64,000 nucleotides of DNA. Source: Blastococcus sp. CT_GayMR16 (GTDB taxonomy: Bacteria > Actinomycetota > Actinomycetes > Mycobacteriales > Geodermatophilaceae). The translations under genes were made by a program, and so were the position numbers. Positions 24,392-32,334 of this stretch are shown here, in pieces. A model generated the notes under the pieces. The model made no database searches. It saw only the letters and a program-made list of their open reading frames with translations, and was not told the DNA's origin. The first letter of the stretch is position 1. Each line of letters opens with the position of its first letter. The stretch is from positions 186,001 through 250,000 of the forward strand of contig NZ_SPQK01000002.1 of NCBI RefSeq assembly GCF_004570875.1, read 5' to 3'.

Positions 24392-24715
24392 ATGACCTCA
24401 GGTGGCGTTCTTCTGGTGCTCGTCCTGCTCGCACTCGGCGGCGTCTCGGCCGCCACGCTCGTGATCGCGGGCCGCGGCGGCCGCGGCCCGGGCGACCCGC
24501 CCGCCAGTCACGCCCGGATCGATCCGGCGGGCTTCTTCGTGCTCGCCGAGCCGCGCGGGGTCATCCTGGCTTCCCGCCGCAGCCGGGCGGTTGCGGCGAG
24601 GACCGCTGCCGCGATCCAGACCGCTCGGGAGAGCCGGACGGCGCGGGGGATGTCGTCGGCCACCGGCGGGCGGCCGCGGCCCAGTGTCGGGCGGTCCTCG
24701 ACCCGGCTGCCGTAG
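24392..24715 (+). CDS. Possible small membrane protein divergent from the MocR gene (doubtful)
   Basis: The frame opens with a convincing membrane helix (GGVLLVLVLLALGGVSAATLVIAG), is divergent from the MocR gene and shares its inverted repeat, which is the arrangement expected of a MocR target. Against it, the second half is antisense to the last 208 bases of cobD and has the low-complexity composition of a shadow frame. If real, the functional part is the first 40 residues. Confidence 0.25.
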   Translation: MTSGGVLLVLVLLALGGVSAATLVIAGRGGRGPGDPPASHARIDPAGFFVLAEPRGVILASRRSRAVAARTAAAIQTARESRTARGMSSATGGRPRPSVGRSSTRLP

Positions 24716-25515
24716 ACGTTGCGGCCGCCCAGCCGCAGGCCGAGTGCGCCCGCCATCGCCGCCTCGCAGTGCCCGGCGTTCGGGCTGGGGTGGGCAGCCC
24801 CGTCGCGGCGCCAGGTGACCAGCGCCCCGGCCGCCGAGCCTCCGGCGACCGGAGCGCAGAGCACGGTCAGCGCCGCCGTGAGCCGGGCCGGGATCCAGTT
24901 CGCGACGTCGTCGATGCGGGCAGCTGCCCAGCCGAAGCGCTCGTAGCGCGGCGAGTGGTGACCCACCATCGCGTCCAGGGTGTTGACCGCCCGGTACCCG
25001 AGGAGCCCCGGGATCCCGGCCACGGCACCCCAGAACAGTGGGGCGATCGCGGCGTCGGAGGTGTTCTCCGCGACCGACTCCACCGTCGCCCGCGCCAGGC
25101 CGCCCTCGTCCAGTGCGCTCGGGTCCCGTCCGGCGAGGGCGGGCAGGGCGGCACGGGCGGCGACGACGTCCCCCTCGGCCAGCGCGGCGTGCATCGTCGC
25201 CGCGGCCCGGCCCAGCGACGTCCCGCCGAGCACAGTCCAGGTAGTGGCGGCAGTGAGCAGCGCCCGCACGAGGGGCCGCCGGCGTCCGGCGCGCTGCAGT
25301 GCCGCTCCCGCGCCGACGGCCGCCCCGGTCAGCGCGAGCGCGTGGGCGACCCCCGCCGGCCGGGAGTCCTGCCAGAGCCGCCGCTCGAGGGCGCCCGCCG
25401 CAGAGCCGAAGCCGGCCACCGGATGCCACCGCCGGGGATCGGCCAGCAGCAGGTCCGCGACGGCTCCCAGAACCAGGCCCGCGGCCGCCGGGGGGTCCAC
25501 GCGCGGCCGGGTCAC
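24508..25515 (-). CDS. cobD: Adenosylcobinamide-phosphate synthase CobD/CbiB
   Basis: An integral membrane enzyme that attaches the aminopropanol arm to adenosylcobyric acid. The 335-residue sequence has the family signatures DPRRWHPVAGFG near the N-terminus, VESVAENTSDAAIAPLFWG, and AVNTLDAMVGHHSPRYERFGWAAARIDDVANWIPARLTA-like text (here quoted in part: DAMVGHHSPRYERFG). It is separated from both other cobalamin gene groups in the window. No riboswitch-like leader is seen in the 52 bases to the divergent def gene. The GTG at 25515 gives the expected length. Confidence 0.93.
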   Translation of the reverse strand: MTRPRVDPPAAAGLVLGAVADLLLADPRRWHPVAGFGSAAGALERRLWQDSRPAGVAHALALTGAAVGAGAALQRAGRRRPLVRALLTAATTWTVLGGTSLGRAAATMHAALAEGDVVAARAALPALAGRDPSALDEGGLARATVESVAENTSDAAIAPLFWGAVAGIPGLLGYRAVNTLDAMVGHHSPRYERFGWAAARIDDVANWIPARLTAALTVLCAPVAGGSAAGALVTWRRDGAAHPSPNAGHCEAAMAGALGLRLGGRNVYGSRVEDRPTLGRGRPPVADDIPRAVRLSRAVWIAAAVLAATARLRREARMTPRGSASTKKPAGSIRA

Positions 25516-25567
25516 GCATGCATGGTGCCAACCGCCGGAGCAGGCGCCGTCCCTAGGATCGGCGGTC

Positions 25568-26125
25568 ATGCGCCTGCCCGGCCGTTACGACGGCGTCGCC
25601 CGGCCGATCGTCACCTACGGCACCAACCCGGTCCTGCACCGGCCGTGCGCTCCTGTGACCGAGTTCGACGAGAACCTCCGGCGGCTCCTGCTGGACATGT
25701 TCGCCAGCATGGCCGCGGCCGACGGCGTGGGTCTGGCGGCCAACCAGATCGGGGTCGACGCCCGGATCTTCGTCATCGACTGCCCGGACGCCGACGACGA
25801 GGACGTCGTGGGCTACGCCATCAACCCGATCCTGACGCTGCCCGCGCCGGTGGGCGACGAGCCCGCCGAGGAGATCACCGACGAGGGCTGCCTCTCGGTC
25901 CCCGGCCCCTACGCCGAGCTCCCGCGGGCCTTCCGTGCCCGGGTCGACGGCGTGGACCTCACGGGCCGGCCGGTCACCATCGAGACCACCGGCATGGCCG
26001 CCCGCTGCCTGCAGCACGAGATGGACCACCTCGACGGCACGGTGTACGTCGACCTCCTGCCCGAGGCCCAGCGCGAGGAGTTGCTGGCCGATGCGGCCGG
26101 TCCGTCGGGAGAGCTCCCTGCATGA
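25568..26125 (+). CDS. def: Peptide deformylase
   Basis: Removes the formyl group from nascent proteins. All three signature motifs are present: GVGLAANQIG, EGCLSVPG (metal-ligand Cys) and QHEMDHLDG (two His ligands and catalytic Glu). The 185-residue length fits the actinobacterial type. The ATG at 25568 was chosen because the alternative upstream frame is antisense to cobD. The stop overlaps the start of the HAD phosphatase gene (ATGA). Actinobacteria usually carry more than one def, so this may not be the essential copy. Confidence 0.95.
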   Translation: MRLPGRYDGVARPIVTYGTNPVLHRPCAPVTEFDENLRRLLLDMFASMAAADGVGLAANQIGVDARIFVIDCPDADDEDVVGYAINPILTLPAPVGDEPAEEITDEGCLSVPGPYAELPRAFRARVDGVDLTGRPVTIETTGMAARCLQHEMDHLDGTVYVDLLPEAQREELLADAAGPSGELPA

Positions 26126-26775
26126 CCCGCCTGGTGCTGTTCGACCTCGACGGCACGCTGGTCGACTCGGCGCCCGGGATCCACGCCTCGGTCCGGTTCG
26201 CGGCCCGGGAGCTCGGGGTTCCCGATCCCACGCCCGCACAGCTGACCGCGATGGTCGGCCCGCCGCTGCAGGACGGCTTCGCCGTGACGTTCGGGCTGAC
26301 CGGGGCCGACATCGGCCGGGCGGTCGCCGCCTACCGCGCCCGCTACACGGCCGGGGCCATGTTCGACGCCTGGCCGTATCCCGGGATCCCGGACCTGCTG
26401 TCCGCGCTGGGGGCCGACGGCGCGACCCTCGTCGTCGCCACCAGCAAGCCGGAGTCCTTCGCCGTCCGGATCCTGGAACACGTCGGACTGCTGGGGCACT
26501 TCGCCTCCGTGCACGGCGCGACGCTGGACGGCGCCGTCCGCCACAAGGACCAGGTGGTGGCTGCCGCGCTGGCCGCCCATCCCGGCGGCGTCGACCCGGT
26601 GCTGGTGGGGGACCGCGCGCAGGACGTCCTCGGGGCCGCGGCACACGGCGTGCCCTGCATCGGCGCGGGCTGGGGTCCGGCGCCGGAGGGGGAGCTCGAG
26701 GCAGCCGGTGCGGTGGCCGTCGCCGCCACCCCCGCAGACGTGCTGACCCTGCTGGCCAGGAGGATCGGCGGATGA
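26122..26775 (+). CDS. HAD-family hydrolase, phosphoglycolate phosphatase-like
   Basis: A 217-residue HAD subfamily IA phosphatase with motif I DLDGTLVDS (residues 8-16), motif II ATSKP and motif III/IV GDRAQDVLGA. The cap region (PGIHASVRFAARELGV, MVGPPLQDGF) resembles Gph and YqaB-like enzymes that act on small phosphorylated metabolites; the substrate is unproven. It is coupled to def upstream and overlaps the decayed FBP-domain gene downstream, in both cases by ATGA. Confidence 0.88.
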   Translation: MTRLVLFDLDGTLVDSAPGIHASVRFAARELGVPDPTPAQLTAMVGPPLQDGFAVTFGLTGADIGRAVAAYRARYTAGAMFDAWPYPGIPDLLSALGADGATLVVATSKPESFAVRILEHVGLLGHFASVHGATLDGAVRHKDQVVAAALAAHPGGVDPVLVGDRAQDVLGAAAHGVPCIGAGWGPAPEGELEAAGAVAVAATPADVLTLLARRIGG

Positions 26776-27003
26776 GAGCACTGACCGAGCAGCAGATCCG
26801 GCGCTCGTTCATCAACTGTTCCCGGGGGAGGCGCAGGGGCTGTCCCTGCCGAAGGCTTCGCCGACCTCGACCGGGCGGGGCTGGACCTGCTGGGCTGGCG
26901 CGACCCGAAGGCTCCGCTGCGCGATCCGGCCGAGGTGATCGTCGAGCGGGCCGCGGAGCTGCGGGAACGCGTCCACACGTTCGTGGACACCGTCGCGCGC
27001 TGA
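26772..27003 (+). pseudogene. FBP-domain (FusB-like zinc-binding) gene remnant
   Basis: The start MRALTEQQIRRSFINCSRG is that of FBP-domain proteins, coupled by ATGA to the HAD gene. After codon 19 the reading frame becomes nonsense. Adding one base in the GGGGG run (about 26823-26827) restores EAQGLSLP, and a second missing base soon after restores GFADLDRAGLDLLGWRDP, which then runs to a TGA at 27001. The two-strand zinc-knuckle core that should follow WRDP is missing altogether, and only a helical end (FVDTVAR) remains. Two frame errors plus a deletion make decay more likely than sequencing error. Confidence 0.65.
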
Positions 27004-27041
27004 TGTGTGGAGTCGGCGGGTTGTGGGGCATCTGACCGTGC

Positions 27042-27659
27042 ATGACCGAGTCGACCCCGCTCCGTGCCCTTGCCCTCGTCTGCAGCCTCAAGGCCTCGCC
27101 CGCGCCGTCCAGCAGTGATCTGATCGCCCGCCAGGTCCTCGAGGAACTCGGCAAGCACGGTGTCACCGGCGACGTCGTCCGTGTCGTGGACCACGACGTC
27201 AAGCCCGGGGTCGAGATCGACATGGGCGAGGGTGACGAGTGGCCGGCGATCCGCGAGCAGATGATCGCGGCGGACATCCTCATCGTCTCGACCCCCACCT
27301 GGGTCGGGCACATGAGCAGCGTCGCGCAGCGGGTGCTGGAGCGCCTCGACGGCGAGCTGTCAGAGACCGACGACACCGGCCGGCCGCTGATCACCGGCAA
27401 GGTGGCGGTCACCGCGGTGGTCGGCAACGAGGACGGCGCGCACAAGATCACCGCGGACCTGATGCAGGGCCTCAACGACATGGGCTTCACGATCCCGGCC
27501 CAGGGCGGCACGTACTGGAACGACGAGGCGATGGGCAGCCGCGACTACAACGACCTGGACGAGACGCCCGAGGCCGTCGCCTCCACCACGAAGACGCTGG
27601 CCGAGAACGCCGCCGCGCTGGCCCGCGCGCTGAAGGCCTCGCCCTACCCGGGGAGCTGA
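27042..27659 (+). CDS. Flavodoxin-family NAD(P)H-dependent oxidoreductase
   Basis: The 205-residue protein has the flavodoxin-like fold of NADPH-dependent FMN reductases: an FMN phosphate loop near CSLKASPAPSSSDLI (12-26), the STPTWVGHMSS loop near 83 that stacks on the flavin, and ALYTWND-like text replaced by GGTYWNDEAM near 160. It resembles the NAD(P)H quinone reductase / IsiB-WrbA type group. It is convergent with the MFS gene, overlapping its end by 16 bases. Function beyond flavin-dependent reduction is unknown. Confidence 0.85.
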   Translation: MTESTPLRALALVCSLKASPAPSSSDLIARQVLEELGKHGVTGDVVRVVDHDVKPGVEIDMGEGDEWPAIREQMIAADILIVSTPTWVGHMSSVAQRVLERLDGELSETDDTGRPLITGKVAVTAVVGNEDGAHKITADLMQGLNDMGFTIPAQGGTYWNDEAMGSRDYNDLDETPEAVASTTKTLAENAAALARALKASPYPGS

Positions 27660-28912
27660 GCGGGGGTCAGGACCTCGGATCGCTCGGCGGGGGCGAGCGA
27701 GCCGACGGTCCGCCGGGCCCGCAGCAGGCCCGCGACCGCCAGGAGCCCGAGCACCGCGACCGCGGCGCCGTAGACCTCGGTCGTCCGGGTCAGGCCGAAC
27801 TCCCCGGCGCCGATCCCGGCCGCGATCGCGGGCACGCTGAACGCCAGGTAGCCGACGACGAAGACGCTGGCCAGGAGCCCCGCCCGGTGACCGGGCGCGA
27901 CGCCGTGGGTGATCGTGGCGACCGCGCCGAGGAACGCCGCCCCGAAGCCGAAGCCGGTGACGACCGCCGCGGTGAACAGGAGCAGGACCGAGCTGGCGAA
28001 CACCGCCACGAGGGTGCCGGCGACCCCCACGGTGAAGACGAGCGCACCGACCAGCAGCGCCTGCTCGGGCGGCGAGGTGCGCAGGGCCAGCGACCCGGCG
28101 ATGCCGGTGCCGTTGAGAGCCAGGATCAGCAGACCGCCGACCAGGTGGTTGTCGATGCCGAAGACGTCGGCGACCAGGGACGGGCCGAGCGAGGCGTAGA
28201 GCCCACCCAGCGCCCAGCAGGCGACGAGGAGCGGCAGGGCGACGAGGAAGGCCCGGCGGTGCGCGGGCGGCACGTGCACCTGCGGGCGCAGGGACCGCAG
28301 CGTGCCCGGCAGGCGCGGGGAGCTCTCCGGCAGCAGGACGGTGCCGACGGCGGCCAGCAGGAAGACCACTGTGAGGACCCCGAACACCCAGTCCGTGGGG
28401 GACGGGACGAGCTGGACGAGCAGCCCGGCCCCGACGGCGCCGACCGACAGCCCGAGCCCGGGGGCGGCGCTGTTGATGAACGGGCCCAGCGGCCTGTCAC
28501 CACGCTGAAGGTCCAGCAACGACGCCCCGAGCGTGCTGGTCAGGGCACCGGTCGCGAGTCCCTGGACGACGCGGGCGGTCAGCAGCCAGCCGACGCCGTC
28601 CGCGTACAGGAACAGCGCCATGGAGACGGCCTCCAACACGAAGGCGGCGGTCAGGACGGGTCGACGCCCGACGTGGTCGGACAGCCCGCCCACGACGAGC
28701 AGCGAGGCCAGCAGCGCGAACGAGTAGATGCCGAAGATCGTGGTCAGGACGCCCGAGCTGAAGCCGAACTCCTCCTGGTAGACGCGGTAGAGCGGCGACG
28801 GCACCCCCGAGGCGGCGAGCATCAGCACGAGGAGCACCGCCACGGACCAGAAGGCGGGGGTCCGCGACAGACGACGGGAGACGGGCACGACAGAGAAGAA
28901 GCCGTTGGCCAT
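27644..28912 (-). CDS. MFS transporter (drug/metabolite efflux type)
   Basis: A 422-residue major facilitator with twelve hydrophobic segments, a SDHVGRRP motif in the loop between TM2 and TM3, and the VVQGLATGAL segment of TM4-5. Charge pattern and length fit the drug:H+ antiporter group, although substrates cannot be read from sequence. The ATG at 28912 is preceded by a weak ribosome binding site; the longer frame is antisense to the GlgC-like gene leader. Its 3' end overlaps the convergent oxidoreductase gene. Confidence 0.88.
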   Translation of the reverse strand: MANGFFSVVPVSRRLSRTPAFWSVAVLLVLMLAASGVPSPLYRVYQEEFGFSSGVLTTIFGIYSFALLASLLVVGGLSDHVGRRPVLTAAFVLEAVSMALFLYADGVGWLLTARVVQGLATGALTSTLGASLLDLQRGDRPLGPFINSAAPGLGLSVGAVGAGLLVQLVPSPTDWVFGVLTVVFLLAAVGTVLLPESSPRLPGTLRSLRPQVHVPPAHRRAFLVALPLLVACWALGGLYASLGPSLVADVFGIDNHLVGGLLILALNGTGIAGSLALRTSPPEQALLVGALVFTVGVAGTLVAVFASSVLLLFTAAVVTGFGFGAAFLGAVATITHGVAPGHRAGLLASVFVVGYLAFSVPAIAAGIGAGEFGLTRTTEVYGAAVAVLGLLAVAGLLRARRTVGSLAPAERSEVLTPAQLPG

Positions 28913-28980
28913 CAGGCTGATTCCCGAGCCCGCGTGTCGCGTCGGGGCGTGCTCGCCGCGACCCCGGGTAGGGGCCGACC

Positions 28981-30162
28981 ATGGCACTTCCCCGGATTCT
29001 CGTACTCGTGCTCGCCGGCGGCGCCGGCGGCCGGCTGGAGTTGCTCACCGAGCAGCGCGCCAAGCCCGCCGTCCCCTTCGCCGGGGTCTACCGGCTGATC
29101 GACTTCCCGCTGAGCAACTGCCAGCACGCGGGGATCGCCGACGTCTGGGTGTCGGTGCAGTTCCACCCCACGTCGCTGTCCGACCACCTCGCCAACGGCC
29201 GGCCCTGGGACCTCGACCGCACCTCCGGCGGGCTGCTGATGCTGCCGCCGTTCCAGGGCACCGAACGCGGCGGCTGGGTCAGCGGGACGGCGAACCTGCT
29301 GTGGCGGCAGGCCGACCTGATCCGCGAGTACGACGCCGACGCCCTCGTCGTCGTCAGTTCCGATGCCGTCTACAAGCTGGACTACCGCGAGGTCGTCGAC
29401 TCCCATCTCGACTCGGGAGCGGAGGTGACGATGGTGACCACCGAGGTCGCGGCCGACGACGCGTCCCGGTACGGGATCGTCCAGGTCGACGGCGAGAAGG
29501 TCACCGACTACGCCTACAAGCCCGACGAGCCGGCGAGCACCACGGCCACCAACGAGGTCTTCGTGTTCACCCCCGGTGCCACGCTCGACCGGCTCGACGG
29601 TCTGAACGAGGAGCTGGGCGAGGACGAGCTCGAGGATCTCGGCAGCCACCTGCTGCCCGCCCAGACCGGGGACGGCCTGGCCCGCGCCTATCCGCTGCCG
29701 GGCTACTGGCGCGACGTCGGCACGGTGCCGGCCTACTGGCAGGCCCACCGCGACTTCCTGTCCGAGGAGCCGCCGATCGACCTGGACGACCCCGCCTGGC
29801 CGTTGCACACCCGCGGCGGCCGGCACAGCGCCGCGCGCATCCTGGCCGGGGCGGTCGTCGACGGGAGCCTGGTCTCCGGCGGGACCCGGGTGGCCGGTGA
29901 GGTGAGCGGGTCGGTGCTCTCCCCGGGAGTGGTCGTCGAGGAGGGTGCGACCGTCGTCGACTCGGTTCTGCTGCCCGGCGTGCGGGTGCGCTCGGGAGCC
30001 ACCGTGACCCGAGCCGTGCTCGACGACCGGGTCGACGTGGGCGAGGGGGCCTCGGTCGGCGGGGACGGCGACATCACGCTCGTGGGCCGCCAGGCCCGGG
30101 TCGAGCGCGGCGGCCAGGTGCCGGCGGGAGCCCGGCTGCCCGATCCGGAACGCGACGACTGA
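28981..30162 (+). CDS. Glucose-1-phosphate adenylyltransferase family protein (GlgC-like)
   Basis: The 393-residue protein has the nucleotidyltransferase N-terminal half (LAGGAGGRLELLTEQRAKPAVPFAG with the NTP-binding motif, YRLIDFPLSN, WRQADLI) and a C-terminal left-handed beta-helix of hexapeptide repeats (VVDSVLLPGVRVRSGATV). It would make ADP-glucose for glycogen or trehalose-related glucans. It is slightly shorter and more divergent than canonical GlgC, so a role with another sugar nucleotide is possible. No other glycogen gene is nearby. It ends directly against the stop of the DUF4383 gene. Confidence 0.85.
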   Translation: MALPRILVLVLAGGAGGRLELLTEQRAKPAVPFAGVYRLIDFPLSNCQHAGIADVWVSVQFHPTSLSDHLANGRPWDLDRTSGGLLMLPPFQGTERGGWVSGTANLLWRQADLIREYDADALVVVSSDAVYKLDYREVVDSHLDSGAEVTMVTTEVAADDASRYGIVQVDGEKVTDYAYKPDEPASTTATNEVFVFTPGATLDRLDGLNEELGEDELEDLGSHLLPAQTGDGLARAYPLPGYWRDVGTVPAYWQAHRDFLSEEPPIDLDDPAWPLHTRGGRHSAARILAGAVVDGSLVSGGTRVAGEVSGSVLSPGVVVEEGATVVDSVLLPGVRVRSGATVTRAVLDDRVDVGEGASVGGDGDITLVGRQARVERGGQVPAGARLPDPERDD

Positions 30163-30879
30163 TCAGGAAGGCGCTGCTTCGACGTCCATCCACACGCGTC
30201 GTCGGTCACCGCGGCTGCGGACCTGGGCCATGACCGCGACCCGGCGACGCTGCTCGTCCGTGGCGACGTGGTTGACCACCGCCAGTTCAGCGTCGCGCAT
30301 GGCCCGTTCGGCTGCGAACTCCGCCGCCGTGGACGGGAAGGACTCCGGGTCGTCCCCCGGCCCGGCAAGGGCGGCGTGCGCGTAGGGACTGTCCGGTGGC
30401 AAGTTCCCGGTCAGCCGTCCGTACGCGCCGAGGAGGAGCAGGACGAGGCCGGTGAGCACCGAGAAGACGACGTTGCTGAACTCGAACGCCAGCACGTTGA
30501 AGCTGGTCTGCAGGACCGCGAGGTTGGCCAGCGCGGAGAGCAGGAACAGTGACCCGACGACGATCATCACGGTGGAGGCCACCCTCGGACCGTGCAGGGC
30601 GGCCGCGACGAGGCCAGCGGCGGTGAGCACCGAGATGCTGGACAGCAGACCGTTGGAGGACAGACCGAGAATTCTCTCGCCGCTCGTGGAGAAGAAGGCG
30701 AGACCGTCGACGAAACCGAGCAGGCCGAAGACGAGGATCACCGCAGCGACCAGGATGGCTCCCACTCGATGGACAGCGGGGACGCGGCCGCCTGGGCGGT
30801 TCCGGGCGAGGTCGTCGGCCGCTGCCGGCCCGTCCGACGCGGTGGTCGTTCCTTGGATGGCGCGATGACGCAGCTGCAT
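30163..30879 (-). CDS. DUF4383 membrane protein
   Basis: The 238-residue protein has four hydrophobic segments (about 40-62, 80-96, 103-122 and 130-152) in the DUF4383 arrangement, ending with the family's GNLPPDSPY-type turn, followed by a charged soluble tail (AAEFAAERAMRDAELAVVNHVATDEQRRR). Function is unknown. GAGGAG is placed 6 bases before the ATG at 30879. The frame extends far upstream but without conserved sequence. Confidence 0.78.
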   Translation of the reverse strand: MQLRHRAIQGTTTASDGPAAADDLARNRPGGRVPAVHRVGAILVAAVILVFGLLGFVDGLAFFSTSGERILGLSSNGLLSSISVLTAAGLVAAALHGPRVASTVMIVVGSLFLLSALANLAVLQTSFNVLAFEFSNVVFSVLTGLVLLLLGAYGRLTGNLPPDSPYAHAALAGPGDDPESFPSTAAEFAAERAMRDAELAVVNHVATDEQRRRVAVMAQVRSRGDRRRVWMDVEAAPS

Positions 30880-30990
30880 CAGAACTCCTCGGCATCGGTC
30901 GGTGATGCCCCCTCTTCGCCCTGGCTGCGCCGGATGGATGCGCGTGCGTGAGCCGGGAAGGCCGGAAGACCGGTCGCCGTTGCACCGAGC

Positions 30991-31320
30991 ATGACCCAGC
31001 CGTTCGAGATCGACCTCCACTCGGAGTACCTCCGGGCGGATCTGTTCTTCGCCATGGGCCAGCCCACCGAGGCGGCCCGCATCCTCGAGCGCCTCGTGTC
31101 GGCCGAGCCCGGGAACGAGGCCGCGGTCGAGCTGCTGGCGCGCTCCTACTTCGGCTCGGCGCAGCTGACCAAGGCCGAGGAGGCGCTCACCCGGCTGGTC
31201 GAGCTGGCCCCGGCGAACGGCTGGGCCCGCCGCGCGCTCGCCCGCACCCTGGAGCGGCAGAGCCGGCACGGCGAGGCGACTCCCCATCACCGGATGGCCG
31301 ACGCGCTGGGCGCGGAGTGA
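30991..31320 (+). CDS. Small tetratricopeptide-repeat protein
   Basis: A 109-residue protein made of about three TPR units: EYLRADLFFAMGQPTEAARILERLVSAEP, NEAAVELLARSYFGSAQLTKAEEALTRLVELAP, and NGWARRALARTLERQSRHGEA (each here described as a helix pair with the usual small residues at 8, 20 and 27). Such proteins are adaptors; no partner is evident. It starts 111 bases from the divergent DUF4383 gene and ends 1 base before the DUF5753 gene's stop. Confidence 0.82.
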   Translation: MTQPFEIDLHSEYLRADLFFAMGQPTEAARILERLVSAEPGNEAAVELLARSYFGSAQLTKAEEALTRLVELAPANGWARRALARTLERQSRHGEATPHHRMADALGAE

Positions 31321-31321
31321 C

Positions 31322-32200
31322 TCAGAGGGTCGCGGCGATGTCGCCGATCAGCTCCAGCGACTGCTCGGGATCCAGCGCCATGCTGCTCAGCAGCTCGAAC
31401 GCCTGGGTGTAGCGGTGCACCTCGGCCTCGGCGTCGATGAAGAAGACCCGCGTCTTGTTCTCGAGGTAGACGACGTCGGGTGCTCCGGTCGCGCGTGACT
31501 CCAGGACCGAGAAGGACCCGGCGGTCACCGGCGGCAGCCCGGCGTCGAACGGCAGGACCTGGATCGTGACGTTGGGCCGCACGGCCACGGTGGCGAACCA
31601 GTCGAGCTGCGCGCGCAGGATCGTCGCGCCGTCGCCCTGACCGGGGGCGGCGGCGCCACGGCGGAGCACCGACTCGTCGAGCACCGCGGAGAACTGCATC
31701 GGGCCGTCCCCGGTGGTCGCCTCGAGCACGTCCTGACGGCGGCGGCAGACCTGCATCCGGCGGTCGATCTCGGCCTGCGACGGCCGCTCCCAGGTGGACA
31801 GGATCACCTGACGGACGTACTCGGGTGTCTGCAGCAGGGCGTGCGGCACCAGGGCGCCGTAGCACCGCAGGGCGCCTGAGCCGGCCTCGAGCCGGATCAG
31901 GTTGGCGTACCCGGAGGAGAGCGTGTCCGCGTAGGCGTCCCACCAGCCTCTCGGTCGCGCCGAGGGGGCCAGTCGCCGCAGGTAGGTCGCCTGGTCGTCC
32001 GGGACGTCGTAGAGCGCGAGGAGCAGGTCGAGGTCCTCGGGGGAGATCCCGATGCGGCCCGTCTCGATGCGGGAGACCTTGGACGCCGACCAGCCGAGGT
32101 GCGCCGCGACGTCCTTGCCATGGAGCGGCTGGGCCGAGCGCAGCTGCCGCAGTTCCCGCGCCAGCTGCCGCTCGCGCACCGAGGGGGAGTCGACGGCCAC
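31322..32200 (-). CDS. XRE-family regulator with DUF5753 sensor domain
   Basis: A 292-residue actinobacterial regulator: an N-terminal HTH (ELRQLRSAQPLHGKDVAAHL, WSASKVSRIETGRIGIS) and the C-terminal DUF5753 domain (from about 100; YALVPHALLQTPEYVR-like text, VRPNVTIQVLPFDAG, the PDVVYLEN strand). Streptomyces relatives pair with small DUF397 proteins and affect development and secondary metabolism; no DUF397 gene is next to it. I chose the GTG at 32200 because a promoter with TTGCAA and TACGCT lies just upstream and would start the message at that codon. Confidence 0.88.
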   Translation of the reverse strand: MAVDSPSVRERQLARELRQLRSAQPLHGKDVAAHLGWSASKVSRIETGRIGISPEDLDLLLALYDVPDDQATYLRRLAPSARPRGWWDAYADTLSSGYANLIRLEAGSGALRCYGALVPHALLQTPEYVRQVILSTWERPSQAEIDRRMQVCRRRQDVLEATTGDGPMQFSAVLDESVLRRGAAAPGQGDGATILRAQLDWFATVAVRPNVTIQVLPFDAGLPPVTAGSFSVLESRATGAPDVVYLENKTRVFFIDAEAEVHRYTQAFELLSSMALDPEQSLELIGDIAATL

Positions 32201-32206
32201 GTCGGC

Positions 32207-32235
32207 AGCGTAGATCTTGCGTGCAATATTGCAAG
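32207..32235 (-). promoter_or_regulatory. Promoter/operator of the DUF5753 regulator
   Basis: On the minus strand TTGCAA (32229-32234) and TACGCT (32207-32212) are 16 bases apart, with transcription expected at the GTG start (32200), so the message would be leaderless. The region holds the perfect palindrome TGCAATATTGCA (32222-32233) and a wider inverted pair CTTGC/GCAAG (32216-32220, 32231-32235), a rare AT-rich spot in this DNA and a good autoregulatory site. Confidence 0.65.
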
Positions 32236-32334
32236 CAGGCTTGCCGGTCCCGAGGCGTCCTGTCACCGTTCAGATGCCGGCCGCAGCACTCCTCGACACC
32301 CCTCCCGAGCCTCGAGATCGAAGGACGTGACGCC

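Noticed and set aside
27042-27659. Flavodoxin-like oxidoreductase as a SoxR-regulated reductase
   Set aside because: NADPH-FMN reductases are SoxR targets in Streptomyces, but no CTCAAGT-type palindrome lies upstream of this gene.
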